DNA of 64,000 nt from Embiotoca jacksoni. Its lineage: Eukaryota; Chordata; Actinopteri; Embiotocidae. A program made the translations under genes and the position numbers. This document shows, one piece after another, positions 28,850 through 40,035 of the stretch. The stretch covers positions 22,910,263-22,974,262 of the forward strand of contig JAKOON010000007.1 of NCBI GenBank assembly GCA_022577435.1. The letters are read 5' to 3'. Under the pieces are notes generated by a model. The model made no database searches, had not been told where the DNA came from, and saw nothing but the letters and a program-made list of their open reading frames with translations. How positions within the stretch are numbered: position 1 is the first letter of the stretch; each line of letters begins with the position of its first letter.

Positions 28850-29650
28850 TGGATCTTTCCCGCCCTCCTGCTCGCCTGCTTCCACTTCCCTCATTAGTCC
28901 CTTTAGTATGACACCACCGGTCACCGCTCATGTTTTGCCAGATTGTCTTTGCACTTCACAATTGTTTTCCGGCCATCTATGGTCCTGTTTGTTCCTGCCT
29001 TTTTGTCCTCCTTGCGTGCCAACTTGCCGTCTCTTTTGTGACCGATCCCTTTAGCTTTATCTGTCATGCAATTCCAATGGCCTGACTGCTCCTGAGTTGA
29101 CCACTCACGGTTCACTATGTTTGTTACTTGGGATTTTGCTAAGCATTGGCTGAAATTACCTAGTTGGCGTCCTCTGCCAACACTCTGCCAGAGCATCAGT
29201 CTGCCTGCCTTCATTTCCAGAAATCAATCTTCACTGCTGAAGCTTCTGGTAACCAGCTCCGCCTGTCAACCTGCCTGGATACCCAGTCACGAGATGCCTT
29301 CCCTGGTCCCGAGCATTCCTCGTATTAGGGTTGGACTTGATGCTTCTCCTTAGTTCCTGTGGATGTATTCCTGCTTCATCCTCAGGCTGTTAGGTACCTG
29401 CTGTGCTTTCCAACCCTCTGACTGTTCTACATCATACCCAGACCCCGGTGTCCGGGTCTTACCACGGCCTCCTGCTCGCCTTCTAGTGGGATTCCACATC
29501 CTTCGCCCCATGAGGACCCAACCTACGCGTACGTATGCTTGTCTCGCAGATAAAGCCTGCCAAAGAAACGTGGTTAGCTTCTTAATCTTTGTGAGAGGGA
29601 AGGAAATTATAGAGGTTTTTTTGTTTTTTTTCCAGGTATAAGGGGTCATT
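28850..29650 (+). mobile_element. Possible LTR-like repeat remnant
   Basis: This is C/T-rich DNA studded with CCTGCC, CTCCTGCTCGCC and CCCGAGC motifs, ending in ATAAAGCCTGCCAAAG. That pattern resembles fish solo LTRs in general style. CCTCCTGCTCGCCT occurs twice (about 28863 and 29467). It does not share clear ends with copies A-D. The call is tentative and the limits are approximate. Confidence 0.2.
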
Positions 29651-30893
29651 AACATGTCTGTAATCTAGCCTGGAGGTGGGAGATTGCATCCAATAATTCT
29701 CCACGCAGTATGCACCACTTTGGCAACATGTCATCTGAGGACAGGAGACACATGGACGAACTACACAGTTATTACATCAGTAAGGAAGATCTCCAGTGCT
29801 GCATGATAAATCATACTGTTCCTAGATAAGACACGTTGTTTCAGTTGACTGGTGTGATTTCTTGAGAAAGGTGTTGTCTCCCCATGGAGGACATTGTCAC
29901 TCAGAGGATTTTATAGGAGCCTATTTGTTGAACTGAAGTGTTATTGAGGGTAGGTGATTCCCACAGCTCTTGTAAAAGTGTCATTAACTACTTGGTTTTG
30001 GAAATATTTGATCCCAGATTTTTTTGTCCGTAACCTCGAGACCTCAACAAAGCGACTCTCATTCTGGTAGCTTTGACTATTTTCACTTGATGTATGGCCA
30101 CTTGATCTATGAGGGATGTCGTAAATGACCATATCAAGAAGAGAGAATATATTGGACCGATCGCCCAACTCTATTACCGGGTATTAGCCAATAGTTTATT
30201 CCGAATGGAAAAGCAAAATAAGTGAGTGGATTCGAGCTGAGCCTGAACCTAGGGTCATTACTGTACTGTTTTCTGACTGCAGCTGCGTCTGTTCGTTCTT
30301 GGAGCTTACCGGATAATTACCATGGGTTTGCATGTTGTGGTGAACCTCTAAGGTTATGTGGGTGTTGGTTTCCTTCCTGAAGCTCCACAGTTTGGATGGG
30401 ACGGGTGCATTTCGCCATATATTCTGGGTGAAAATGTGAGTGTGGAACACAGCGAGCATACAGATGGACAGCAGAGGATTGGATTATGCTGCAGGAGTAG
30501 TTTAAAAAGTTTCTGTTGACAGTCTGATGTGTCTGTGTTTTTCTAGTCTGGTGTTTAAGCTCAGTGAGAAGCTGCAGCAGAATGGCAAGTTGCTCCAAAC
30601 TAAAACTAAAAGTCAGAATGTGCTATATGAGTATGGGAAGCCAATTTTCAGAAATATGTTGTGTATTTACTTTCACACAAAAATGTTACATGAACATACT
30701 GAGTATAGAGCTGGAGGGGGTGTATTAAATAACAATTCAGCACTAACATACACATTATGAGCAAATAATAGATGATGTTTGACACTCTACAGTGTATCTG
30801 TTAACAGATATATTTATGTATTTGTATTACTGCTCCTTTTGAAGCATGCATAACTGCTCTATAAACAGCAATTTTGAACTACTACCGTGACAA
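29651..30893. other. Unannotated DNA
   Basis: Nothing recognised. Open frames are about 100 codons or shorter, without motifs. Confidence 0.4.
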
Positions 30894-32505
30894 TACAATC
30901 CCTATAAAAAGTATTCACCCCCCTTGGATGTTTCACCCTTTTGTTGCTTTTATACGTGAAATCATGGTTAATATAATTTGGCTTTTTGACAAGAATTTGC
31001 AAAAAAAGCTTCTTTCATGTCAAAGTAAAATTTTATTTTTACAAACGAATGTCAATTAATAAAAAATATATAGTGTAAAATAAGTGTTTGCATAAATATT
31101 CAACCCCTTTAAAGTGACTGACCTAATTCAACAGAGGTCCAGCGAGTTGATGCCAGCAGTGTCACAATTAGTGAAATGGAGATCACCTGAGTGCAGATGA
31201 TGCGTGTCCAGTGATTGTAGTATAAAAACACCTGTCTGGGAGGTCCAGTCTCTGGTTCATCAGTATTCATGCTACAACTGCAACATGAAGACAAAAGAAC
31301 ACTCCAAGCAACTCAGAGAAAAGATCATTGAAAAGTATATGTTGGGAGATGACTACAAAAAGATTTCCAACTCACTGGACAGCCCACAGAGTTCATTTAA
31401 ATCCATCATTAAGACATGGAAGGAGTATGGCTCTTGTTTAAATCTACCTAGAGCTGCCGTCCTCACAAACTGAGTGACCGGGCGAGAAGAAGACCGGTGA
31501 GGGAGAACACCAAGACACCTACGACCACTCTGGAGGAGGTGAAAGCTTCAGTGGCTCAGATGGGACAGACTGGACATACAACAACTGTTGCCCGGGTTCT
31601 TCACCAGTCGAAGCTGTATGGGAGATGGAAAAGAGGAAGCCACTGTTGAAAAGAGCTCATGAAATCTGGCCTGGAATTCACCCAAAGGCATGTGGGAGAC
31701 TCCAAGGTCAGTTGAAGAAGGTTCGTTAGTCTGATGAGACAAAAACTGAGCTTTTTGTCCATCAGACTAGACGCTATGTTTGGTGAACACCAAACACTGC
31801 ACATCTCCACAAACACCATCTCCACCGTGAAGCATGGTGGTGGCAGCATCATGCTCTGGGGAGGCTTCTCAGCAGCAGGCCCTTAAGGCTTGTAAAGGTA
31901 GAGGGGAACATGAATGCAGAAAAATATCCCCAAATCCTGGAGGATAATCTGACTCAGTCTGCAAGAGAACTACGACTTGGAAGAAGCTTTATTTTCCAGC
32001 GAGACAACGACCCCAAACATCCAGCAAAAGATACACAGAAATGGTTCAAAGACAACGAGGTGAATGTTCTGGAGCGGCCAAGTCAAAGCCCAGATCTCAA
32101 TCCAGTCGAGAATTTGTGGCTGGACTTAAAAAGAGCTGTTCACGGCCGATCCCCGAGCAACCTGACGGAGCTTCAGCTGTTCTACAAGGAAGAATGGAGG
32201 AAAATGTCAGAGTCCAGATGTGGCGGCCTGATTGAGACAAATCCACACAGACTCAGTGCTGTGACCGCAGCCAAAGGTGCATCTACTAAATACTGACTGA
32301 AGGGGCTGAATATGTATGATATCATTTACTTTACCTTATATATTTTTAATTAATTGACATTATTTTGTAAAAATCTGTTTTCACTTTGAGGTTTTTTTTT
32401 GCACATTCTTGTTAAAAAAGCCAAATTGTATTGACCATGATTTCATGTATAAAAGCAACAAAAGGGTGACACATCCTTACATTAATACTTTTTATAGGCA
32501 TTGTA
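30894..32505 (+). mobile_element. Tc1-like DNA transposon, full length, inactive
   Basis: The element is about 1.61 kb, the normal Tc1-like size, and is flanked by TA. The left end TACAATCCCTATAAAAAGTA and the right end (reverse complement) TACAATGCCTATAAAAAGTA begin long inverted repeats. These can be followed, with mismatches and small gaps, for roughly 190 bp on each side (shared blocks CACCCTTTTGTTGCTTTTAT, GAAATCATGGT and TGTCAATTAAT). Long repeats of this type fit the IR/DR group. The single gene inside is broken (see the transposase entry). Both ends are intact enough that it could in principle be moved by an active relative. Confidence 0.92.
31285..32296 (+). pseudogene. Tc1-like transposase pseudogene
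   Basis: The start ATG lies at 31285 (MKTKEHSKQLREKIIEKYM), the usual first helix-turn-helix of this family. The frame is lost near 31450-31473. The middle third is recoverable only in shifted frames. A TAG at 31727-31729 replaces the tryptophan codon that normally precedes the first catalytic aspartate (SDET at 31730). GGGSIM(LWG) is visible around 31840-31860. The C-terminal part is open from 31910 to the stop at 32296 and holds DNDPKH (second aspartate), SPDLNPVENLW (glutamate) and the family-typical C-terminus ending TKY. Length without the lesions is about the usual 335-340 residues. It cannot make active transposase because of at least two frameshifts and one stop. Confidence 0.88.
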
Positions 32506-33359
32506 TATATTTAAAAAATACACTGTGCCATACAAAAAAATTATAGTTAGAAAAGCCACTATGAACTTAATAATATCTCACTAGAAAAAAAAAAAAAACT
32601 AAAGGTGTCATCAACATTATTAACATTGAAGAAAATAGTGAAGTCTAGAAGATAGAGTTTAATATAATATGACATCTTTTATGTATTTCATATGTTACAA
32701 ACTGCACTTGGCAGATAAACATTTCTCTATTGGCCGTTCAGGGGCGACTGAGATTATCACTAAAATTAAAATAGCTGGTCCAAGTGGAAGGTTAGTCCAC
32801 ATCAGCTGGGCCTGGTCAGGTTTGGCGAATGCATTACTGCTAACATCAGGGCTAACCCACCCTCACTTCAATCAGCAGGTGTTGATCTACACGAGGCTTT
32901 GGTCTTGATAAGTTGCAGCATTTGTTCACTGACAAACGGCCTGAACTGTGTACACACTGCAGCGCTATGTTCACACAGCTATACTGTGAACGTTCTACTC
33001 TGCTCTGGTGGCCAGACTCCCGTTACACAATAATTCTCTCCCTTGTGCTTATCCTTCACACAGAACAGGTTGTTTTTCTTTGCTTTCATTCAGCTTGAGC
33101 GCTGTGAAAAAAGCATGTGGGCAGAGCTGCGTCTGAGTGTTACAATGGTAGGGACATTATGCAGTGTAGAAATTCTGTCTGTCAAAAGGCTGTTGTTTTA
33201 ATTTAAATATTAATTTAGTGTACAGTATATGAGCAATCCATCACTTGTCTGTTTTTAGAACGGCAAAGTACTTGCATGTTTTATCCAGTTCCTGCAACCA
33301 AGAACTGAATGGAACCAAATAGATAAGCATATTATAGGCTACTTGGTCATTTATATATT
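32506..33359. other. Unannotated DNA between two Tc1-like elements
   Basis: AT-rich; an A-run is at 32587-32599. No feature was recognised. Confidence 0.4.
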
Positions 33360-34434
33360 GAGGAAAATAAACTAAAATTACATATCTGTAAGTGGCTAAG
33401 TATGTGAACATCTACAATTAGCAGCTAATTTTACAGTGAAACTAGAATCAGTTGTTACCAATCAATGACAATCAGGTCTGAGTGGGAACTTACAGTCGGT
33501 TCCTCACATGAACTACTCACTTCATTTCTACTGGATTAAGGTCAGGACTCTGACTTGGTGATTCCAAAGCATTAACTTTATTCTTCCTTAACCATTCTTT
33601 GTAAGGAAGACGTGTGTGCTTTGTGTCGTTGTCTGACTGCATGACCCACTTTCTCTTGAGATTCAGTTCACCGGCAGGTGTTCTGACATTTACCTTTCAA
33701 ATTTACCTTTACAATTCAAATTGCATTGTTCCCTTAATAATAGCAAGGTGTCCTGGCCCTGATTCAGCAATATGGGTCCAAACCATGATACTACCACCGC
33801 CGGGTTTCACAGAGGGGATCAGGTTCTTATTTTGGACACCAGTGTTTTCCTTTCTCCAAACATGACGCTTCTCATTTCAACCAGAACATCTTTTTTATTT
33901 TTGTCTCATCTGTCCACAAAACATTTTTCCAACAGCCTTCTGATTTTTCCTTCTGATCTTTAACAAACAACAGACGTGCAGCAATACTCTTTTTGGAGAG
34001 CAGTGGTTTCCTCCTTGGACTTCCTTCCATGCACACCTTTGTAGTCCAGTGTTTTCCTTGTGATGGATTCATGGACATTAACATCAGCCAATGAAGTTAC
34101 CCTGGCATCTTTAGAGACCTCATGGACTGTTACACATCTTGAGTGAGCTCTGTTGGTCGAACACTCCTTGGGGTAACAATGGTCATACTTTTGCTTAAAT
34201 TTGCTGCAATCTGTCTGACTGGATTGTCCACATTTTTTAGATGGTTTTGTATCCTTTCCAGACTGATGAGCATCATTAATACATTTCCACAATAAGGTTG
34301 TGAAACTCACATCTTGTTGTCATCCTGTTGATTGAAAACACGTGACTCCAATTTAACTTTAAAATTAGCTGCTAATCAAAGAGGTTCACATACTTTTGCC
34401 ACTAAAAGATGTGTAATAATGGAGCATTTTCCTC
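33360..34434 (-). mobile_element. Second Tc1-like element, internally deleted
   Basis: Left AGTGGCTAAGTATGTGAAC (33391 on) pairs with right AGTGGCAAAAGTATGTGAAC (minus strand, ending 34403). Matching continues inward (ATTAGCAGCTAATTTTA...) for about 80 bp and outward to a shared GAGGAAAAT about 21 bp beyond each. A TA lies at both candidate ends (33389-33390 and 34403-34404), so the true termini may be there instead. The total of about 1.0-1.1 kb is short for the family. The missing part is at the transposase C-terminus, between NPVE and the left repeat. It is a different subfamily from the 30.9 kb element. Confidence 0.8.
33514..34310 (-). pseudogene. Tc1-like transposase pseudogene (second subfamily)
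   Basis: On the minus strand the catalytic parts are in order. NVLWTDETKI at about 33895-33925 gives the first aspartate. VKPGGGSIM lies around 33788-33812. QSDNDTKH near 33625-33650 gives the second aspartate, and SPSQSPDLNPVE near 33525-33565 gives the glutamate. These sit in different frames separated by several indels. The N-terminal third (from about 34310) is badly degraded. The sequence stops soon after NPVE, where a full family member continues for about 60 more residues, so the C-terminus has been deleted. Clearly inactive. Confidence 0.8.
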
Positions 34435-35390
34435 TTTTAATTTTGTCTCATTTTTTTATTTGAGGTCTCTTTACTTACTTTTACGAGTTTTGTTAAGATC
34501 TGTTCATGTTTTATTTTCTATTTAGGTAGATATACTGTAAATTCACCACTTTTAATTATCTGGATATCTTTAAATACAATCTGGAACCTCAGCAACTCCT
34601 GATTATGGGTTGTAAAATGTTAATTGTAGGTTATTGGTGATATTGTAGTTTACAGAGAATGTTAATTTAGTTATGCCTCGGCTCATAACAGGTCTGTCAT
34701 GTTCGAACTGACTGTTTACACGCATGTAAAATTCATTGACTATGAATCTTAAAGCTGTTTACAAAATACATTTAAAACTACTGATACACAAACATGTTGC
34801 TCAATATTATCAGGCATTCATTAATTCTTTGTCCTCCAGTTACAATTTATTCATATTGAATGGACTCCGCTCATGATTATGTATATGTATAATTATTGAT
34901 TGTATTTCCTACAGTTTATGTAAAAGTTAGACATCTGTCTTTCACCTGAAAAGAAGCTACAGAGCCATTGGTAGGTGTATTCATGAACACTGCTCACAGA
35001 TGGGGACGCTCTTCCCTGTTTATTCTTAGCGAGACTAACCATGTGCTATGCTAACCCTGCTCTGACTCTGGCTTTGTAATTAGTCAAGAGATCAGTATTT
35101 ACTTCGATATAAAAATGAAATCAGCAACCGTTAAATAAATATAATAATAACAGTTGACTTCCACAGTTCATTCTCCCACGAAGGCTAAAACACTCTGCAG
35201 TGTCAGCACTCCTTTTACAAATGACTGTGACCTGTGTTGCTAAATTTGAGTGTCCAGGTTTATTTCTTCTCTAAACAGCAGTGTTCCCAGATTGAATCCA
35301 GATCATACCTGCTTCCTGCTATTCCTCTGAACCGTGTTCAGTGTGGCTGTGGTTTCTGACAGTATGCTCTATGACAAGAGGGCTCACTCT
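34435..35390. other. Unannotated AT-rich DNA
   Basis: No feature recognised. Confidence 0.4.
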
Positions 35391-35727
35391 GAGCTTCTGT
35401 GTCTGATCAACCAAGCCCTTCATCTCCCCTCTCTCCTTCACTGTCAATCCCTCTCAACTTCCTACTCCCTCATTCTGTCATTCTCCCTGCTCTCCTTTCT
35501 TCTATTATCCCCTTCTCTCTGCCCCACCCAGCTTTCTCATCTCTTTTTCTCTTCATATTTCTCTCTCTTTATCCCTCTTTCATTCCCTTCCTCTCTGCTC
35601 CCTCCTCCTCCTATTCCTCCCTCACTCCCTCTCCTTCTTATCATGCATCAACTGCTGCGTCTGATGAGCACATCAGTCAAGGCCTAGCTAATGAAGTCCC
35701 TCTCCTTCGCCATTAGAGAGAAATAAT

Positions 35728-35788
<61 letters not shown>

Positions 35789-35900
35789 ATCTAACCAAAC
35801 CACTTTCTCTTTTTACTCCCAGCTCACCTCTCTAATCCAGCTACTCCACTTCGTACTTCTCTTTTCTCTTTTTGCCTCTCCTCCCCTTGTCTCTCTCTGA
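35391..35900. repeat. Polypyrimidine tract with (TC)n core
   Basis: About 500 bp of strongly C/T-biased plus strand (CTCC, CTTCCT, TCCCTC motifs), with a pure (TC)27 core at 35731-35784. Such mirror-symmetric polypurine/polypyrimidine DNA can form triplex (H-DNA). The Ser/Leu/Pro-rich open frames over it (35334-35716) are composition artefacts. Confidence 0.85.
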
Positions 35901-36645
35901 CATCGTGGAGAGAAATAAGAAGAAGGATGGCTGGGGTTAAGGCTGCAGATCTACTTAGTCATATGAAGAGGAACAAAAAAAAGGTGAATGAAATTGCAGG
36001 GAAACCATGACCTCCAGATAGTGAAGACTATGCTGCGTTGAGGCTCAGAAATGAAAGCCAATTTTAATAATAAATAATTATAATGTCAAAAATATTTTTT
36101 TTTATATTAAATGTAAAACATATTCATGAATAAAGTCAAGGTTTTGCTTTAAACCTGCTTTAAACTGTTTGTGATTTTTGCCAGTTCTAAAAATGTTGTG
36201 TTTACTTGTATTGTTTTATACACAAAAAGCTTAAATATCAAGAAAAATGTCAATGGGACCGTCTGGGCTTTAGCATAATGAAGCAAATTCGGTCAAAACT
36301 GAACTGTGTATAAAACAATAAAGGGCTTTTAATTTGAAACTATTTTTTTTACTTTGAAATGGAAACAGGACGTCGTGGCATTCAGCCAATGGTAACGTCA
36401 TCAGTCAGTCATGCGGTATTCAGCCGAGCCATGGCGTAACTTTGATCATTCAGTCACTCTCTCAGTGACAGACATTAGGGGAAGGTAACATTTCTGTATT
36501 CATATTTCTATTGTGATGTCATTTTACCCTTAACACCTTTAATCAAACTTCTATTTAAAAAGGTATGCTCTTGAACCAGATTTTTTTTTTGCCAACTATG
36601 ACATATATCAACATTCATTTTATCTCTAAATTCTGTAATATTATG
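35901..36645. other. Unannotated AT-rich DNA
   Basis: Nothing recognised. Confidence 0.4.
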
Positions 36646-36649
36646 AGAA

Positions 36650-36850
36650 AACTGGATACATTTTCATCGCTATGCAGATTACACTCATCTATATTTATCT
36701 ATGAGGCTGGAAGAAACAAATCAGTGAAACATCAAACATGTGTTGAAGATATACAGTAAAGGGCCAGATGACCTGCCATACTTTACTTCTAAATTCAGAC
36801 AAAACTCTCATCATTGTTTTTGATGCATATCACCTCAGAAACTCATAATA
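36650..36850 (+). pseudogene. LINE reverse-transcriptase scrap
   Basis: FHRYADYTHLYLS at 36660-36700 corresponds to the YADD box (FYCYADDTQLYLS in the 42.9-45.4 kb LINE). It continues as MRLEETNQSV and, after a stop and frame change, CHTLLLNSDKTLIIVF...HLRNS, which matches FLLLNSDTTEVLLLGPKHLRN of that LINE. The second catalytic aspartate of the YADD box is replaced by tyrosine (GAT TAC). Only about 200 bp survive. The relation to the in-window LINE is direct sequence comparison, so the family call is good although the piece is tiny. Confidence 0.75.
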
Positions 36851-37075
36851 AGGTCATACTTATGGTTACAGCTCTGAGTTTGAATTTGCGATCTTAAAAC
36901 CTTCCTGTTAGATATCACTTATACAGGCTGGCCCTGTATTTTTGTATTTGATATTGAATTCCTTTTAATTTATACTTCAATGTTTTTTTTAAAAGCTCCG
37001 GAGGTGATAGCCACAGCTTTATGTTTTCAATTTGTCTGTTTCCATGAACGCAGTATCTCCAGAACTGTTCAGAGG

Positions 37076-37980
37076 TGGTGATTATAAACGGACCCAAATG
37101 CATACACGCACAGCAGAATATTCCAACCAGGAACCTTTATTCTCCCAGAATCGAGACAATGAATGAAAACAACACAGAATGTTCGAGTTCGCAGGTGGCG
37201 AGGCGCCAATAGTCTTTGATCGTTTTTCTCTCCACCTGAGTCGAGGGAAAGCTCGACCGACTCTCACCGGGAGGAAAGCCGGCTGGTGTGGCCACGTGAG
37301 CTGGAGATGCGTCCCCGCGCTGCGCTCTGGTCCGGGCAGGATCAGGGAAGGCCGTGAACACGGCCGGCAGGCAGACAGAGAGGTCCTACGTAGTAGGAGC
37401 AGATCCGCTGTGTGGTTTCCTGAGGCCCGACATAAGAATAGCAGACTGGAATAACTTCTGTGGGTTCCCGAGGTCCGACACAAGAGGGCAGGCTGTGTCG
37501 CTTTGTGGATTCCCGAGGTCCAACACAGGATAGCGAGGCAAGGTCGACTGTGTGGTAACCTGAGGACCGAAACAGGATTGCCAAGACATCAACAACGTTA
37601 CTGGACGTCTTCTTCGTGCAGGTGAAACCCGAGACTCGACACTGGACGGCAGGTTAGCAGGAGACAGACAGGGAGTCGGAACCGGAACTTCTCACTGAAT
37701 GAATAAACTGACTTATGAGGACTTGGTACCAGGCAGGTAAACGGATGGACTGATGCCGATGGAGAGAATGGCCAGAGAATATATACCAGCTGGTGGTGAT
37801 CACTGGAATACGGATCAGCTGCACTTACAGAGAGGGGCATGGCAGAGGAAGGAACTCAGAGGCAGGTACTGCAGGAAGACAGGACACAACCATAACAGAC
37901 AGGGGAATGGCAAAACACATGAGGAGAGGTGATCGGGGGAAAGAGGTAAAACACACTCGGGTCAGACATAAATCCTAACA
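37076..37980 (-). mobile_element. LTR-like interspersed repeat, copy C
   Basis: Begins with GGACCCAAATGCA as in copy B and ends GAGGAGAGGTGATCGGGGG...AAATCCTAACA, matching the tail of B. GGACGGCAGGTTAGCAGG links it to copy A. The minus strand would start TGTTAGGAT and carries AATAAAGG about 60 bp before its GGGTCC end. Inside, a module of about 47-48 bp (TGTG G...CC[T/C]GAGG[C/T]CCGACA...) recurs roughly four times between about 37408 and 37590. The same module appears once in copy D (TGGTCTCCTGAGGTCCGACA at about 47753). No intact reading frame is shared between copies. Confidence 0.5.
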
Positions 37981-37984
37981 AGAA

Positions 37985-38190
37985 CACTGATGGAATTCCT
38001 TCAGATTTGGCACAAACATTCACTTGGTCTGATAAATGAAGTTATTCGATTCATGGTGTCAAAGGTCAGGGTCACTGATACCTCAGAAACACTTTGAGGG
38101 AACTCTTTCAATGTGGCACAAATATTTAGTTGGACGGAACAATGAACTGATCACAATTTGGTGGTCAATGGTCAAGATTACTGTTACATC
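37985..38190. repeat. Diverged ~107-bp tandem duplication
   Basis: TTTGGCACAAACATTCACTTGG...GGTCAGGGTCACTGATACCTCA and GTGGCACAAATATTTAGTTGG...GGTCAAGATTACTGTTACATCA are offset by about 107 bp and about 70 percent similar by eye. Repeats with GGCACAAA...GGTCAAGGTCACTG are common in fish genomes. Confidence 0.6.
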
Positions 38191-39699
38191 ATGTCCATCC
38201 CATTCTTGTGAATGTGATGTCATAACAGAGGAACAGAATCGGAGAATGTGACTATGTTTGGCCTTTGGTCAGATCCTAAATGTGTGTCACTAATCTTGGC
38301 AGTTCACTTTGAAACTGTTCTGATTGTAAAGATCTGCTGTGCTGTTGGGCTGAACATGTGTGTAAAGAATCCACCTTTTACAATCTGTAGCTTATTTATT
38401 GCAACATCCATATTTGAAGTATCGCCTGTCAATCAGCTTCATTGGTCAAACATGTGAACACGTAGGGATTGCTTCAAAGTTTTAACTACATACAGTGTAT
38501 AATATGAATTTGGACAAACACAAATATCAACTGCAACTTGACTGGCAGAAAGGCAGAAAGTCTACTTTAATTTGGTCTAATGTTTCTTTTACATTTAGTC
38601 CTGTTGCCTTTTATGTTTCATGTAAAATACTTTGAAGTGCCTTCTTGAAATGTGCAATACAAATAAAACTATCTTCCCTTGCCATATCCTGTTGCCTTGC
38701 ATGTCTTAACATCATAATGATTGGGAACCATCAGAAATGAAAGAAATAAAGAAATGCTTCTGTTTTGTTAGGTGTGGAGGAATATGACTCGCCTCCAACA
38801 CCAACATTTTGGGAGGAACAGGAACACCAACTGTAAACCAAACCTTGATGGGGATTGGTTATTAGTGTTTTTGATTGATCACATATTTTTAGCCACATAG
38901 TTGGGAAACACTTTAAATACAGAAATGTAACAACACATGTTGTGTGATGGGAAAAAAAAAGAAAAGGTCAGGGGTCAGCGGAGGTATCTGATGCTGATTT
39001 GCAGAGTGCATCCTACTCTGCAGCTCCATCACTGACAGAGGTGGACATGAGCACAGGCTTTCTCACTAACTACTTGTTCAGCAGATAAAATCCCTCGCCT
39101 GCACACCCAGCCCGTGGTATTAACTCAGCAGTGCATGACGACTGCCTTTATCCGCTCTCCCAGCACACCGGTACATTTTCTCCCAGCACCCATAACACCC
39201 TCCAAGCCAACCTGATCCCTGCTGACATTTTCACCAAAGGCCCAGGCGTAATTCACATTTATGCAAAGTGGGCCCACCATATTAACACCAGGATCACTTA
39301 GCTGAGTGCTACGGTTATGCTAATGTGCAATCTGAAACCTTGAAGCTTAATTTAATTTTTTAGCTCTCCACTGCAGGAACTGCTCAGTTCACAAAACAGG
39401 TTGACTTGTTCACTTAATTAATGTGATCACAACCCGATGAAGACTTCAGAGCTCAGTGAGCTTCCATCTCTGTCTCACATCCACCTCAAGACTTATTTAG
39501 TTATGACAAGTTGGTTTTGCACAATGCAAAATCAGCAGGTTCAGAAATGCACTCAAGACTTTCACAGTATAATCACAGTCAATGCGCACAATGTGTGGTG
39601 CTCTGAAGATAGAGCTAAAGTTTATGATGTGTTTTACTGATGTCTCTGTCACCTTTTGACTCCACTGTCATCTAAATACTATTAGAAGCATATAAAAGA
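38191..39699. other. Unannotated DNA
   Basis: Nothing firm. The block 39090-39370 is less AT-rich and looks non-repetitive, so it could be conserved non-coding DNA, but there is no proof here. Confidence 0.3.
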
Positions 39700-39873
39700 G
39701 AATATACATTTTTTTTTTTTAAATCCAGAAAATCACATCACATAAAATTTCTAAATTGATTTGCATTTGATTGTGTGAAATAAGTATTTGATCTCCAACC
39801 AACCAGCAAGAATTCTGGCTCCGACAGACCGGTTAGATTCGTCCTCTCGCTTTAAGAAAGTTCTCCGAATCCC

Positions 39874-40001
39874 AACTCGTTACTTGTATAAAAGACACTC
39901 GTCTCAACTCGTTACCTGTATAAAAGACACCCGTCTCGACTCGTTACCTGTATAAAAGACACCCGTCTCAACTCGTTACCTGTATAAAAGACACCCGTCC
40001 A
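39874..40001 (+). repeat. 32-bp x4 tandem repeat containing TATAAAAG boxes
   Basis: Units start at 39874, 39906, 39938 and 39970, each reading about AACTCGTTACCTGTATAAAA then GACACCCGTCTC. TATAAAAG lies at 39887, 39919, 39951 and 39983. The array sits about 35 bp upstream of the position where the transposase should start, where related elements have one such unit (my recollection of the family). The tandem gain therefore duplicated a TATA-like core promoter four times. Confidence 0.92.
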
Positions 40002-40035
40002 CAGAATCAATCAATCAGATTCCAACCTGTCCACC

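Noticed and set aside
35334..35716. Ser/Leu/Pro-rich frames of 117 and 105 codons
   Set aside because: Produced by the polypyrimidine tract; no motif or start context.
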